NCBI GenBank assembly: GCA_947626805.1
Contig: CANQTR010000005.1
Location: 1 to 50,473, forward strand
Source: an uncultured Clostridia bacterium
GTDB lineage: Bacteria; Bacillota; Clostridia; Oscillospirales; CAG-382
Length of the DNA: 50,473 bases
Direction of reading: 5' to 3'
Part shown: in pieces, positions 9,510 to 18,324 of the stretch
How the letters are laid out: each line of letters opens with the position of its first letter
Numbering within the stretch: position 1 is the stretch's first letter
The notes under the pieces: generated by a model
The model's database searches: none
What the model was told of the DNA's origin: nothing
What the model saw: only the letters and a program-made list of their open reading frames with translations
Position numbers and translations under genes: made by a program

Positions 9510-9546
9510 GACGGCGCAGAGGGAAAACCCTCTGCGTCGTCTTTTT
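9510..9546. terminator. Bidirectional terminator between glnN and the secA operon
   Basis: A 14-bp stem (GACGGCGCAGAGGG at 9510-9523 pairing with CCCTCTGCGTCGTC at 9528-9541, one G-U pair) with an AAAA loop. A T run follows on the plus strand and a run of A residues precedes it, so it can end both glnN and the convergent membrane-protein gene. Confidence 0.92.
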
Positions 9547-9561
9547 GTCGGCGGACCGATT

Positions 9562-10917
9562 TTACGGGTGCCGGTAACCGTCCGGCAGTTCGGCGAGCAG
9601 GAGCGTTTCGCGTATCTGCTCCTCAAGCGCGGCAAGCCGACGGTTGACGAGGAACCAGAACAGCACCGCGACCACGACCCGAACGGTATTGACGTACCAC
9701 GCCGAAAGCGGCAGGACGAAAATCGCCGTTTCCAGCAGGGCGTAAACCGTCAAAAGCACATACGGCAGTCCGGCAAAATAGACCGAACCGCACCCGAACT
9801 GCCCGGAAACCGTTTCCAGCTTCCCCGCGAAGAACAGCCAAAACACGAACAGCGACGCCATGCAGGGCAAAATCACGGCGGCGGAAACCGCCTCCGTTCC
9901 GAGCGACTGTTCCGCGAATACCAGGATATCCGGAACCGTGAAAACGGTTCGGTACAGCTCCGCGAGCAGGAGCAACCCCGCCGCGCAAAGCGCCGCGACC
10001 CACGCCGGACGGAACCGACGGTCGTCCGTGAGCCGGTCAAGGAACTTGCACCCGAACGCGAACAGCAACGGAAAGCCGAAAAGCGGAATGGCCCGCACGC
10101 CGTTGAACCGCATATCGAGCAGGAACACCATGCCGACCGCAAAGCAGACGCGGGCGAGGTAGAACGCCCGCAAACAGCGCTCCGACCGCGTCACTTCCCT
10201 GCCGGACGAAAGGTTTGCGCGCAAGTAGCCGGACAGGTTTTCGTCCGAGCGGAACAGGCGCAAGAACGGCAGAATAGACGAAAGCCACGCGACGGCGGCG
10301 GCGATTTCCAGAATCGAAAAGACGAACAGCAGGATTTCCCGCGAGGACGCGAACTGCCGCAACAGGTTCAGCGTCTGTTCGCTCATCTGCCTGCCGAACG
10401 AGTCTTCGGGATTTTCGATATACAGTTCCGCAATCGAAGTCAATTCCGGCAGGAACGCGCAAACCGAACGGGCGATTGCGAACAGCGTTCCGAGGAAACG
10501 GAGATTCTCGATTTTCAGATACGCCTTGTCGCAATCCGCCGCGCGGGAAAGTTCCTCCGCGCCCGTCAGGAAGGAACGGAAGAACAGCACCAGCAGGGCT
10601 GCCTCCGCGCCGCAAAACAGCAGTACGGCGAGCATGCGGTTGGAACTGAGCGTCGAACGGCGCAGCAACAGCCAAAACACCAGTTTCAACACCTCGACGA
10701 CGACCAGCCAGACCGTCCGTTTCCGCGCCTGATAGAGATTTTCGTTGCATTCGGCGAGCCGCCGCAAAGCGACCCAGACGAGCACCCACGCGACGACGTC
10801 CGGCAAAATGTCCGCAAGCCCCCAGAACGGGTTTGCGAGCAGGACGCAGGCGAACGTCAGCAAAAGGACGATGCGGGACAGGGATTCATTTCCGCTTGCG
10901 GCGTTGTTTCCTTTCAC
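9562..10917 (-). CDS. Unknown polytopic membrane protein (451 aa), last gene of secA operon
   Basis: Not recognised. The protein has about ten hydrophobic stretches, including near 16-34, 70-88, 96-115, 197-220, 253-272, 345-375 and 385-440, and a soluble stretch around 115-190 rich in Glu, Arg and Ser. The GTG start at 10917 follows GGAGCGAG and overlaps the upstream gene by 32 bases, so the two are probably translationally coupled. No transporter signature, catalytic motif or signal peptide is evident. Downstream of secA and an equally unknown membrane protein, it could affect the envelope, but that is inference. It ends just before the shared terminator. Confidence 0.82.
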   Translation of the reverse strand: MKGNNAASGNESLSRIVLLLTFACVLLANPFWGLADILPDVVAWVLVWVALRRLAECNENLYQARKRTVWLVVVEVLKLVFWLLLRRSTLSSNRMLAVLLFCGAEAALLVLFFRSFLTGAEELSRAADCDKAYLKIENLRFLGTLFAIARSVCAFLPELTSIAELYIENPEDSFGRQMSEQTLNLLRQFASSREILLFVFSILEIAAAVAWLSSILPFLRLFRSDENLSGYLRANLSSGREVTRSERCLRAFYLARVCFAVGMVFLLDMRFNGVRAIPLFGFPLLFAFGCKFLDRLTDDRRFRPAWVAALCAAGLLLLAELYRTVFTVPDILVFAEQSLGTEAVSAAVILPCMASLFVFWLFFAGKLETVSGQFGCGSVYFAGLPYVLLTVYALLETAIFVLPLSAWYVNTVRVVVAVLFWFLVNRRLAALEEQIRETLLLAELPDGYRHP

Positions 10918-11545
10918 GGTATTCTCGCTCCTTTTCCATATCGGATTGACGTTTTTTCGCCGCCAAACGGTTCTGTTCCGCGACGTATTGACTGTCCTTT
11001 TCGAATTGACCTTCGCTCGTAATCATCACCTGACAGGTGTGGGTGAAAAACAGGTTGAACAGCAGAATAACATAGAACGCGATATACCCAATCAGCAGAA
11101 TCCGGGCGTCGTCCAGGAGGCTCTGCCCGACGACGAGCGAAATGGCGAACAGGATAAACACGGCGGACAGGTACATCTGCCGCGAGGCGGTCCGCTGCAG
11201 CTTTTCATGCCCGCAATCCGTCGCGATACGGCGGACGCCCATGCACTGGTAGAAAATCAGGAAGAACCACGCGATGAAGAACAGCAGGTAGGTGCTCAAA
11301 TCCAGCCACGGGAAGCGCGCGGACAGGTCGAAATCGACCCCCGCCATAGGCAAAAACACGTCGAGCAGCACGAACACCCCGCGCGGGAGCATGAACAGGG
11401 CGGAAATCGAGGCGCCGAGGAAATAGGGGTCCAGACGCGAGGCGAGGAAGAACCCGTAGGCAAGCATCGGCGCGCCGACCGCACCGAACCCCGCCTCGTG
11501 CAGGAACAGGAAGCAATAGCCGAGAAATGCGATTCCGAATCCCAT
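10886..11545 (-). CDS. Unknown membrane protein with basic C-terminal tail (219 aa)
   Basis: Not recognised. Five or six hydrophobic segments (about 2-16, 24-36, 47-67, 84-101, 123-141, 146-166) are followed by a highly charged tail from about 180 to 219, ending RERKQRRKRK, likely cytoplasmic. It starts three bases after the secA stop and overlaps the next gene by 32 bases, so it belongs to the secA transcript. The basic tail could bind ribosomes, RNA or anionic lipid, as in YidC- or SecE-like helpers, but no homology to these is visible. Confidence 0.82.
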   Translation of the reverse strand: MGFGIAFLGYCFLFLHEAGFGAVGAPMLAYGFFLASRLDPYFLGASISALFMLPRGVFVLLDVFLPMAGVDFDLSARFPWLDLSTYLLFFIAWFFLIFYQCMGVRRIATDCGHEKLQRTASRQMYLSAVFILFAISLVVGQSLLDDARILLIGYIAFYVILLFNLFFTHTCQVMITSEGQFEKDSQYVAEQNRLAAKKRQSDMEKEREYRERKQRRKRK

Positions 11546-11548
11546 GGT

Positions 11549-14308
11549 TCAATTCGTCCTTTGCGTGTCCGACGGACCCGTCACCGAGCCGCAGCACTTC
11601 TTATATTTTTTGCCGGAGCCGCAAGGACAGGGGTCGTTCGGTCCGACCTTCCTATCCCGCCGGACCGTCGTCGGCGCTTGCGGCTTTTTTTGCGATTGCG
11701 CCCCGCCGCGACCGAACGCGACCGTCCTGACCTGACGGCGTTGCGCCTGTTCGACCTTAACGATGGTCAGCAGCGCGCGGGAGGTCTCGGCGCGGATATC
11801 CGCGGTCATCTGCTCGAACATCTCGCTGCTTGCAATCTTGTATTCCACGATGGGGTTCCGCTGGGCGTATGCGTTCAGACCGACGCTCCCCTTCAGGTCC
11901 TCCGCCGCGTCGATATAGTCCATCCAGTTGCGGTCGACCGCCCGCAGGAGGACGTTCCGCTCAATCATGCGGAAAACTTCCGGGGTGAAGGTCTCGACCT
12001 GCTTTTCGTATTTCGCCGTAGCAAGTTTTTGCAGGGTGTCGATGAGTTCCTCCCGCGTCACGGTGCCGAGCGCTTCCTGGTCGAAATCGAATTCGTCCTG
12101 CAGACCGACAAGCGGCCCGAACGCGTTCTTCAGTCCCGCGATATCCCATTCGTCCGGCAGGTCCGACTGTGTCGCCTGCTCCACGCTTTCCTCGATGAAT
12201 CGGGAAAGCATTCCCTTGACGGTCTTGCTGACGTCCTCGTTTTCCAATACCTCGCGCCGCTGTCCGTAAATCAGTTCGCGCTGCTGGTTCATGACGTCGT
12301 CGTAGGCGATGACGTTCTTGCGGCGCTCGAAGTTGGTGCCCTCGATTTTCTTTTGCGCGCTTTCGATGCTGTTCGAAAGTATCTTCGCGTCGATTGGCTG
12401 GTCGTCCGGCATCATCGCCGTCACCGCCGACAGACGGTCCCCGCCGAAAATGCGGAGCAAATCGTCCTGAAGGGACAGGTAGAACCGGCTCTCGCCGGGG
12501 TCGCCCTGACGCCCCGCGCGACCGCGAAGCTGGTTGTCGATTCGTCTGCTCTCGTGCCGTTCGGTGCCGAGAATGAACAGTCCGCCCGCCTTGCGGACCT
12601 TTTCCGCCTCCGCCTCGATTTCCGGTCGGAAGGAATCCTTCAGTTCGTTAAACCGATTGCGCGCGGCAATCAGGGATTCGTCCTCCGTCACGCCGTAGCT
12701 GTCCGCCTCGGCGATCAATTCCTCCGGGAAGTCCTCCTTGCGCATTTGCTGTTTGGCGAGGTATTCGGCGTTGCCGCCGAGTTGAATATCGGTGCCGCGC
12801 CCTGCCATGTTCGTCGCAATCGTGACGGCGCCGAACTTGCCCGCCTGCGCGATGATTTCCGCCTCGCGGTCGTGGTACTTCGCGTTGAGCACCTGGTGCG
12901 GAATCCCGTTGCGGCGCAAGACCCCGGAAAGCTGTTCGCTCTTTTCGACCGACACCGTACCAATCAAAACCGGCTGTCCCTTTTCGTGGCAGTCCTTGAT
13001 GCACTGCACGATGGCGTTGTTCTTCGCTTCAAGCGTCTTGAACACCAAATCGTTGTGGTCGGTGCGTATCATCGGCAGATTGGTCGGCACTTCGACGACG
13101 TCGAGCGCGTAAATCTCGCGGAACTCGTCCTCTTCGGTCATCGCCGTGCCGGTCATGCCGGAAAGTTTGTCGTAAAGGCGGAAATAGTTCTGGAACGTGA
13201 TGGTCGCGAGGGTCTTGCTCTCGCTCGCGACTTCGACGCCCTCTTTCGCCTCGATTGCCTGGTGCAGACCGTTGTTGTACCGCCTGCCGTACATGATACG
13301 CCCGGTGAACGGGTCGACGATGAGCACCTTGCCGTCCTTGATGACGTAATCGATGTCAAGTTGTTTGCAGCCGTGGGCGTGCAGGGCGTTGTTGATGTAG
13401 TGCATCAGTTCGTTGTTCTCCGCGTCGCCGAGGTTTTCAACGTGGAAGTAGGATTCCGCCTTGCGAACGCCGTTCGCGGTCAGCACCGCCGTTTTGGCTT
13501 TTTCGTCGACGATATAGTCCTCCTCGTATTCCGCGTCGCTGGTCTTGCGGTCAAATTCCTTGATACGCTTGCATTTCAGCGTGCGGACGAAGCGGTCCGC
13601 CTTGCCGTAGAGTTCGCTCGAATCCTCCCCGGCGCCGGAGATAATCAGCGGCGTGCGCGCCTCGTCGATGAGAATACTGTCGACCTCGTCGACGATGGCG
13701 AACCGGTGTCCCCGCTGGAGGAGGCGTTCCTTGGAGAACGCCATATTGTCCCGCAAGTAGTCGAACCCGAATTCGTTGTTCGTGCCGTAGGTGACGTCCG
13801 CCTGATAGGCGATTTGTTTCTGTTCCGGCGGGATTTCCGGGATGACAAGCCCTACGGTCATGCCGAGGAAACGGAAGATACTCCCGTTCCATTCGCTGTC
13901 GCGTCGGGCAAGGTAGTCGTTGACCGTGACGATATGCACGCCCTTCCCTTCGAGCGCGTTGAGGTAGGCGGGCATGGTTTCCATCAGCGTTTTGCCTTCG
14001 CCCGTCCGCATCTCCGCGATTCGCCCCTGATGAATCAGGATTCCGCCGAGCACCTGAACATGGTACGGCCGCTTGCCGAGCACCCGCCACGCCGCCTCCC
14101 GCACCGCCGCGAACGCGTCCGGCAGCAAATCGTCGAGCGTCTTGCCCGCCTGCAGTTCCGCGCGGAGCCGGACGGTCATCCCGCCGAGTTCCGCGTCGCT
14201 CATCGCCTGATAGCGCTCGGAAAGCGCCTCCACTTGCGCCGCGATAGGCTCGATTTTTCGAATCTGCTTTTCGCTGTAAGATTTGAAGAGTTTGGAGAAT
14301 ATTGCCAT
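11549..14308 (-). CDS. secA: Preprotein translocase ATPase SecA
   Basis: A 919-residue motor that drives secreted proteins through SecYEG. Visible are the Walker A region MRTGEGKTLMETMPAYL, the DEAD-type Walker B with DEVDSILIDEARTPLIISG, the motif NMAGRGTDIQLGG, the LRGRAGRQGDPG arginine-finger region, the preprotein cross-linking and helical scaffold domains, and a C-terminal SEC-C zinc motif CPCGSGKKYKKCC that binds SecB-like partners or ribosomes. The ATG at 14308 follows AAAGGAA. Length is normal for SecA1. Two membrane-protein genes follow on the same transcript; the more usual prfB neighbour is absent. Confidence 0.97.
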   Translation of the reverse strand: MAIFSKLFKSYSEKQIRKIEPIAAQVEALSERYQAMSDAELGGMTVRLRAELQAGKTLDDLLPDAFAAVREAAWRVLGKRPYHVQVLGGILIHQGRIAEMRTGEGKTLMETMPAYLNALEGKGVHIVTVNDYLARRDSEWNGSIFRFLGMTVGLVIPEIPPEQKQIAYQADVTYGTNNEFGFDYLRDNMAFSKERLLQRGHRFAIVDEVDSILIDEARTPLIISGAGEDSSELYGKADRFVRTLKCKRIKEFDRKTSDAEYEEDYIVDEKAKTAVLTANGVRKAESYFHVENLGDAENNELMHYINNALHAHGCKQLDIDYVIKDGKVLIVDPFTGRIMYGRRYNNGLHQAIEAKEGVEVASESKTLATITFQNYFRLYDKLSGMTGTAMTEEDEFREIYALDVVEVPTNLPMIRTDHNDLVFKTLEAKNNAIVQCIKDCHEKGQPVLIGTVSVEKSEQLSGVLRRNGIPHQVLNAKYHDREAEIIAQAGKFGAVTIATNMAGRGTDIQLGGNAEYLAKQQMRKEDFPEELIAEADSYGVTEDESLIAARNRFNELKDSFRPEIEAEAEKVRKAGGLFILGTERHESRRIDNQLRGRAGRQGDPGESRFYLSLQDDLLRIFGGDRLSAVTAMMPDDQPIDAKILSNSIESAQKKIEGTNFERRKNVIAYDDVMNQQRELIYGQRREVLENEDVSKTVKGMLSRFIEESVEQATQSDLPDEWDIAGLKNAFGPLVGLQDEFDFDQEALGTVTREELIDTLQKLATAKYEKQVETFTPEVFRMIERNVLLRAVDRNWMDYIDAAEDLKGSVGLNAYAQRNPIVEYKIASSEMFEQMTADIRAETSRALLTIVKVEQAQRRQVRTVAFGRGGAQSQKKPQAPTTVRRDRKVGPNDPCPCGSGKKYKKCCGSVTGPSDTQRTN

Positions 14309-14410
14309 GGGTTTCGTTCCTTTCTTTTTGCGAACGGGTACACGCCCCGAAAATGGCTCGCACCTGTTTCGGCAGGGCAAAAATGTCCCGAATAAATCCT
14401 CTCATTTTCT

Positions 14411-14439
14411 ACTATACCATACTTTCCAAAAAAAGTACA
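14411..14439 (-). promoter_or_regulatory. Probable promoter of the secA operon
   Basis: Minus strand: TATAGT at 14416-14411 with a weak -35 (TGTACT, 14439-14434) at 17-base spacing. It lies back to back with the trmL promoter. Confidence 0.55.
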
Positions 14440-14458
14440 GCGCTTTTTGTAAAAATAA

Positions 14459-14487
14459 TTGCATTTTCCGAAAGAAAGTTATATAAT
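14459..14487 (+). promoter_or_regulatory. Promoter of the trmL-mnmE-mnmG-rsmG operon
   Basis: TTGCAT at 14459-14464, 17-base spacer, perfect TATAAT at 14482-14487. It starts about 40 bases before the trmL ATG. Confidence 0.8.
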
Positions 14488-14532
14488 GGAGTCGTTCCAT
14501 CAGAAAAATCACGGAATCCGGAGCGTTTTTTC

Positions 14533-15033
14533 ATGAATCCTATCAACGTCGTCCTGCTTGAGCCGGAAATCCCGCAAAATACCGGCAACATTTCCCGCAC
14601 CTGCGCCGCGACCCACGCGTCGCTGCACCTCATTCGTCCGCTCGGCTTCTCGCTCGAGGACCGCTATCTCAAGCGGGCGGGACTGGACTATTGGTCTTAT
14701 CTCGACCTGCACGTCTATGACGACCTCGCCGACTTCCGCGCGAAGAACCCCGGGGCGGCCTGCTACTACTTCACCACCAAAGCGGGAAGCTGCTACGCCG
14801 AACCGGTCTACCCGGAGCAGGTCTACCTCTTTTTCGGCAAGGAAACGAAAGGACTTCCGGAGGACCTCCTGCGGGAGAATCCCGACCGGTGCGTCCGGAT
14901 TCCGATGTGGCAGGAATTGCGGAGCCTGAACCTGTCGAATTCGGTCGCTATCGCGGTCTACGAGGTCCTGCGGCAACGCGACTTCGCGGGGCTGAACCGC
15001 GTCGGACACCTGTCGGAAGGAGGCGGGATATGA
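14533..15033 (+). CDS. trmL: tRNA (cytidine/uridine-34)-2'-O-methyltransferase
   Basis: A 166-residue SPOUT-class methyltransferase that uses SAM to 2'-O-methylate the wobble nucleotide of certain leucine tRNAs. MNPINVVLLEPEIPQNTGNI is the diagnostic N-terminus; LFFGKETKGLPEDLL and the C-terminal NLSNSVAIAVYEVLRQ form the SAM-binding trefoil knot. The ATG at 14533 has GGAG ten bases upstream and sits after a consensus promoter; in-frame codons upstream fall in or before the promoter. Its last bases overlap the mnmE start (ATGA). The next two genes modify the same tRNA position. Confidence 0.92.
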   Translation: MNPINVVLLEPEIPQNTGNISRTCAATHASLHLIRPLGFSLEDRYLKRAGLDYWSYLDLHVYDDLADFRAKNPGAACYYFTTKAGSCYAEPVYPEQVYLFFGKETKGLPEDLLRENPDRCVRIPMWQELRSLNLSNSVAIAVYEVLRQRDFAGLNRVGHLSEGGGI

Positions 15034-16412
15034 ACCCGTTCCGCACCGTCGCCGCCATTTCCACGCCCTACGGCAAGGGCGGCGTCGCGCTCGTCCGCGT
15101 CACCGGCGAGGACGCGATTTCCGTCGCACAGAAGGTCGCCGAGCGGCAAAACGGCGTGCCGCTGTCCGAAACGCCGTCCGCGAAAGCGGTGCGGGTCACG
15201 TTTCGCGACGGGAACCGACCGTTCGACGACGGGTTGCTCACGCTCTTTCGCGCTCCGCATTCCTATACGGGCGAGGATACGGCGGAACTCTGTTGCCACG
15301 GCGGGCTGTTCGTAACGCAAACCCTGCTCGGCGCGGTGTTCGCCGCCGGCGCGACCCCCGCCGGTCCGGGGGAATTCACCCGTCGGGCGTTTCGGAACGG
15401 CAAACTTTCGCTTTCCCAGGCGGAGGCGATAGGCGGGCTTATCGACGCAAAAAACGACCGTTGCCTGACGGTCTCCCTCCTGCAAAGCAAGGGGGCGCTT
15501 TCGGAAAAACTGTCCTCCGTCGCCGAACGGCTTCGGTTCCTGATTGGTTCGGTGTACGCTTTCATCGACTACCCCGACGAGGACATGACGGACGTTTCCG
15601 TCCCCGAATTGCGGCAAACCCTGCAAACCCTGCTCGGCGAAGTGCAGTCCCTTTGCGACAGTTACGCCTACGGACGCGCCATCAGCGAGGGCGTGCGAAC
15701 GGTGCTCGTCGGCAAGCCGAACACCGGAAAGAGCGCCCTGCTCAACCGGCTCGCCGGGGAGGAGCGCGCAATCGTGACGGAAATCCCCGGCACGACGCGG
15801 GACGTCCTGCGCGAACAGGTGAAACTCGGCGACCTGTTGCTCAACCTGTCCGACACGGCGGGCTTGCGGGAAAGCGACGACCCAATCGAGCGGCTCGGCG
15901 TCGGAAAAAGCCTGTCGGCTTTGCGCGAAGCGGAAACGGTGCTCGCGGTGTTCGACGGCTCGTCCCCGCCGGACGGACAGGACGCGGAAGTCCTGCGGCG
16001 TATTCGCGAAAGCGGGAAGGAAAAGCAGACAATTTTCCTGCTCAACAAGGCGGACCTCGGTCCGGCAAACGGCGCGTACGAATCGTTTCTGCCGGTTCCG
16101 GGGATTCCCGTTTCGGCGCGGACCGGAGCGGGTATGGACCGGCTGGAGCAGGCGGTCCGAGAGGTGCTCGGCGTTTCGCCGGTCGGCGAGGAATCGCTCG
16201 GCGAGGTGGTGCTCGGCGCGCGGCAATACGCGGCGCTGACGAACGCGAAACGGCATTTGTCCGACGCGCTCGGCGCGCTCGACGGCTTTTCACAGGACGT
16301 CGCGGGGCTCGACATGGAGCAAGCGCTCTCGTCGCTGGAGGAAATCGACGGCAGGACCGCGACGGAGGAAATCGTAGACGAGATTTTCTCCCGTTTCTGC
16401 GTCGGAAAATGA
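15030..16412 (+). CDS. mnmE: tRNA modification GTPase MnmE
   Basis: A 460-residue GTPase that, with MnmG, adds the carboxymethylaminomethyl (or aminomethyl) group to uridine-34 of tRNAs. The N-terminal domain (about 1-120) binds a folate derivative. The GTPase domain shows GKPNTGKSALLN (G1), GTTRD (G2), DTAG (G3) and NKAD (G4). The protein ends CVGK, matching the catalytic C(I/L/V)GK tail. The ATG overlaps the trmL stop as ATGA after AAGGAGGCGG. mnmG follows after seven bases. Confidence 0.96.
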   Translation: MNPFRTVAAISTPYGKGGVALVRVTGEDAISVAQKVAERQNGVPLSETPSAKAVRVTFRDGNRPFDDGLLTLFRAPHSYTGEDTAELCCHGGLFVTQTLLGAVFAAGATPAGPGEFTRRAFRNGKLSLSQAEAIGGLIDAKNDRCLTVSLLQSKGALSEKLSSVAERLRFLIGSVYAFIDYPDEDMTDVSVPELRQTLQTLLGEVQSLCDSYAYGRAISEGVRTVLVGKPNTGKSALLNRLAGEERAIVTEIPGTTRDVLREQVKLGDLLLNLSDTAGLRESDDPIERLGVGKSLSALREAETVLAVFDGSSPPDGQDAEVLRRIRESGKEKQTIFLLNKADLGPANGAYESFLPVPGIPVSARTGAGMDRLEQAVREVLGVSPVGEESLGEVVLGARQYAALTNAKRHLSDALGALDGFSQDVAGLDMEQALSSLEEIDGRTATEEIVDEIFSRFCVGK

Positions 16413-16419
16413 GGGGATT

Positions 16420-18324
16420 ATGACGAACTATCAAGCGGAAACATTGGACGTCGCGGTCGTCGGCGCGGGGCACGCGGGCATCGAAGCCGCCCTCGCCTGC
16501 GCGCGAATGGGGTTGCGGACGGCGCTTTTCACGCTGACGCTGGACCTCGTCGGCAATATGCCGTGCAATCCGTCGGTCGGCGGGACCGGCAAAGGGCACC
16601 TCGTCTTTGAACTGGACGCGCTCGGCGGGGAGATGGGTAAAGCGGCGAACGCCGTCATGCTGCAAAGCCGTATGCTCAATGCCTCGAAAGGACCTGCCGT
16701 GCATTCCCTTCGTATGCAGACCGACCGCGTCGCCTACCGCGCCTACATGAAACGGACGCTGGAGCAAACGGCAAACCTTTCGCTGGTGCAGGCGGAGGTG
16801 GTCGGCGTGCGGGTGGAAAACGGCAGGGTTTGCGGGGTGGAAACGGCGTTCGGCGGGTTTTATCCGGCGACCTGCGTCGTGCTTTGCACCGGGACGTCGT
16901 TGCAAAGCCGCATTTTCGTCGGCGAAAGCAGTTACGAGGCGGGCGCGGACAACACCGTTCCGGCAAAACGGCTCTCGGAAAGCCTGCGGGCGGCGGGGAT
17001 ACGTCTGGTGCGGTTCAAAACCGGCACGCCGCCCCGCGTACACGCGGACAGCGTGGATTTTTCGGTCATGGAACTGCAGGAGGGCGACCCGGAACCGACC
17101 CTGTTCGGAACGGACGCCCCGGCGGTCAACCGCCTGCCCTGCTACGTCACCTACACCAACGCGGAAACGCACCGCATTATCCGCGAAAACCTGCACCGTT
17201 CCCCGCTCTACTCCGGCGAAATCGTCGGCACCGGTCCGCGCTACTGCCCGAGTATCGAAACGAAAATCATGCGTTTTCCCGATAAGGAGCGGCACCAAAT
17301 CTTCGTCGAACCGATGGGGCTGGACACAAAGGAGGTCTACCTGCAGGGGCTGTCCTCCTCCCTGCCGGAGGACGTGCAGAAGCAATTGGTGCGAAGTATC
17401 CGCGGGCTGGAGCATTGCGTGTTCATGCGGACCGCCTACGCCATCGAATACGACTGCTGCGACCCGACCCAACTCGACGCGACCCTGCAGTTCCGCGCCA
17501 TTCGCGGGCTGTTCGGCGCCGGACAGTTCAACGGCACGTCCGGCTACGAGGAGGCGGCGGCGCAAGGGCTGGTCGCCGGCATCAACGCGGCGCTGCTCTG
17601 CAAAGGGGAGCCGCCCCTCGTGCTTTCCCGCGCGGAAAGTTATATCGGCACGATGATAGACGACATCACGGTCAAAGGCACCGACGAGCCCTACCGTATC
17701 ATGACGTCCCGCAGCGAATACCGCCTGCTCCTACGGCAGGACAACGCCAAGGAACGGCTGATTGGCTACGGGAAACGGGTGGGACTGGTGTCGGACGAAG
17801 CGTATCAAGCCTTCCTCGTCGAGGACGGACAGAAAAAGCGGGAACTCGACCGACTGCAAAAGGAGCACCTCCCGCCGTCCGCGTCGCTCGACGAGGTGTT
17901 GACCGCCCATGGGTACGCCCCCGCCCCGACGGGTATCGGAAAGGCGGAATTCGTCCGCCGTCCGTTCCTGACGCTGGACGACCTGTACGCGCTCGAAGAG
18001 GAGCCGCCCGACCTGCCGCCGTCCGTGCGAAAGCGGGTGGAGGTCGAACTGAAGTACGAGGGGTACATCAGGCGGCAGGCGGAGGAGGTCAAACGGTTCG
18101 CCCGCATGGAGGAAAAACGCATTCCGCCGGACATGGATTTCCACGCCGTCGGCGGATTGCGGCTGGAGGCACGTCAAAAGCTGACCGAGCGCCGCCCGGA
18201 AACCGTCGGAAAGGCGTCCCGCATTCCGGGCGTGTCCCCGGCGGACGTGTCGGTGCTGCTCGTGGCGATAGCGCAATACGGGCATGACCGCGAAAGGAAG
18301 GGAGACAACCATGCAGACGATTGA
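16420..18324 (+). CDS. mnmG: tRNA uridine-34 5-carboxymethylaminomethyl synthesis enzyme MnmG
   Basis: A 634-residue FAD protein, partner of MnmE. The N-terminal dinucleotide-binding site reads DVAVVGAGHAGIEAA; CNPSVGGTGKGHLVFE and KTGTPPRV are signature segments; and the C-terminal helical domain (about 560-625) binds tRNA and MnmE. Length is typical. It lies between mnmE and rsmG, the classical gid arrangement, and the 3' end overlaps rsmG by 14 bases. Confidence 0.97.
   Translation: MTNYQAETLDVAVVGAGHAGIEAALACARMGLRTALFTLTLDLVGNMPCNPSVGGTGKGHLVFELDALGGEMGKAANAVMLQSRMLNASKGPAVHSLRMQTDRVAYRAYMKRTLEQTANLSLVQAEVVGVRVENGRVCGVETAFGGFYPATCVVLCTGTSLQSRIFVGESSYEAGADNTVPAKRLSESLRAAGIRLVRFKTGTPPRVHADSVDFSVMELQEGDPEPTLFGTDAPAVNRLPCYVTYTNAETHRIIRENLHRSPLYSGEIVGTGPRYCPSIETKIMRFPDKERHQIFVEPMGLDTKEVYLQGLSSSLPEDVQKQLVRSIRGLEHCVFMRTAYAIEYDCCDPTQLDATLQFRAIRGLFGAGQFNGTSGYEEAAAQGLVAGINAALLCKGEPPLVLSRAESYIGTMIDDITVKGTDEPYRIMTSRSEYRLLLRQDNAKERLIGYGKRVGLVSDEAYQAFLVEDGQKKRELDRLQKEHLPPSASLDEVLTAHGYAPAPTGIGKAEFVRRPFLTLDDLYALEEEPPDLPPSVRKRVEVELKYEGYIRRQAEEVKRFARMEEKRIPPDMDFHAVGGLRLEARQKLTERRPETVGKASRIPGVSPADVSVLLVAIAQYGHDRERKGDNHADD

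Noticed and set aside
10745..14395. 1216-codon plus-strand open frame opposite secA
   Set aside because: Antisense of secA and the membrane-protein gene; no family motif and no start signal. Long antisense frames are common in this codon usage.
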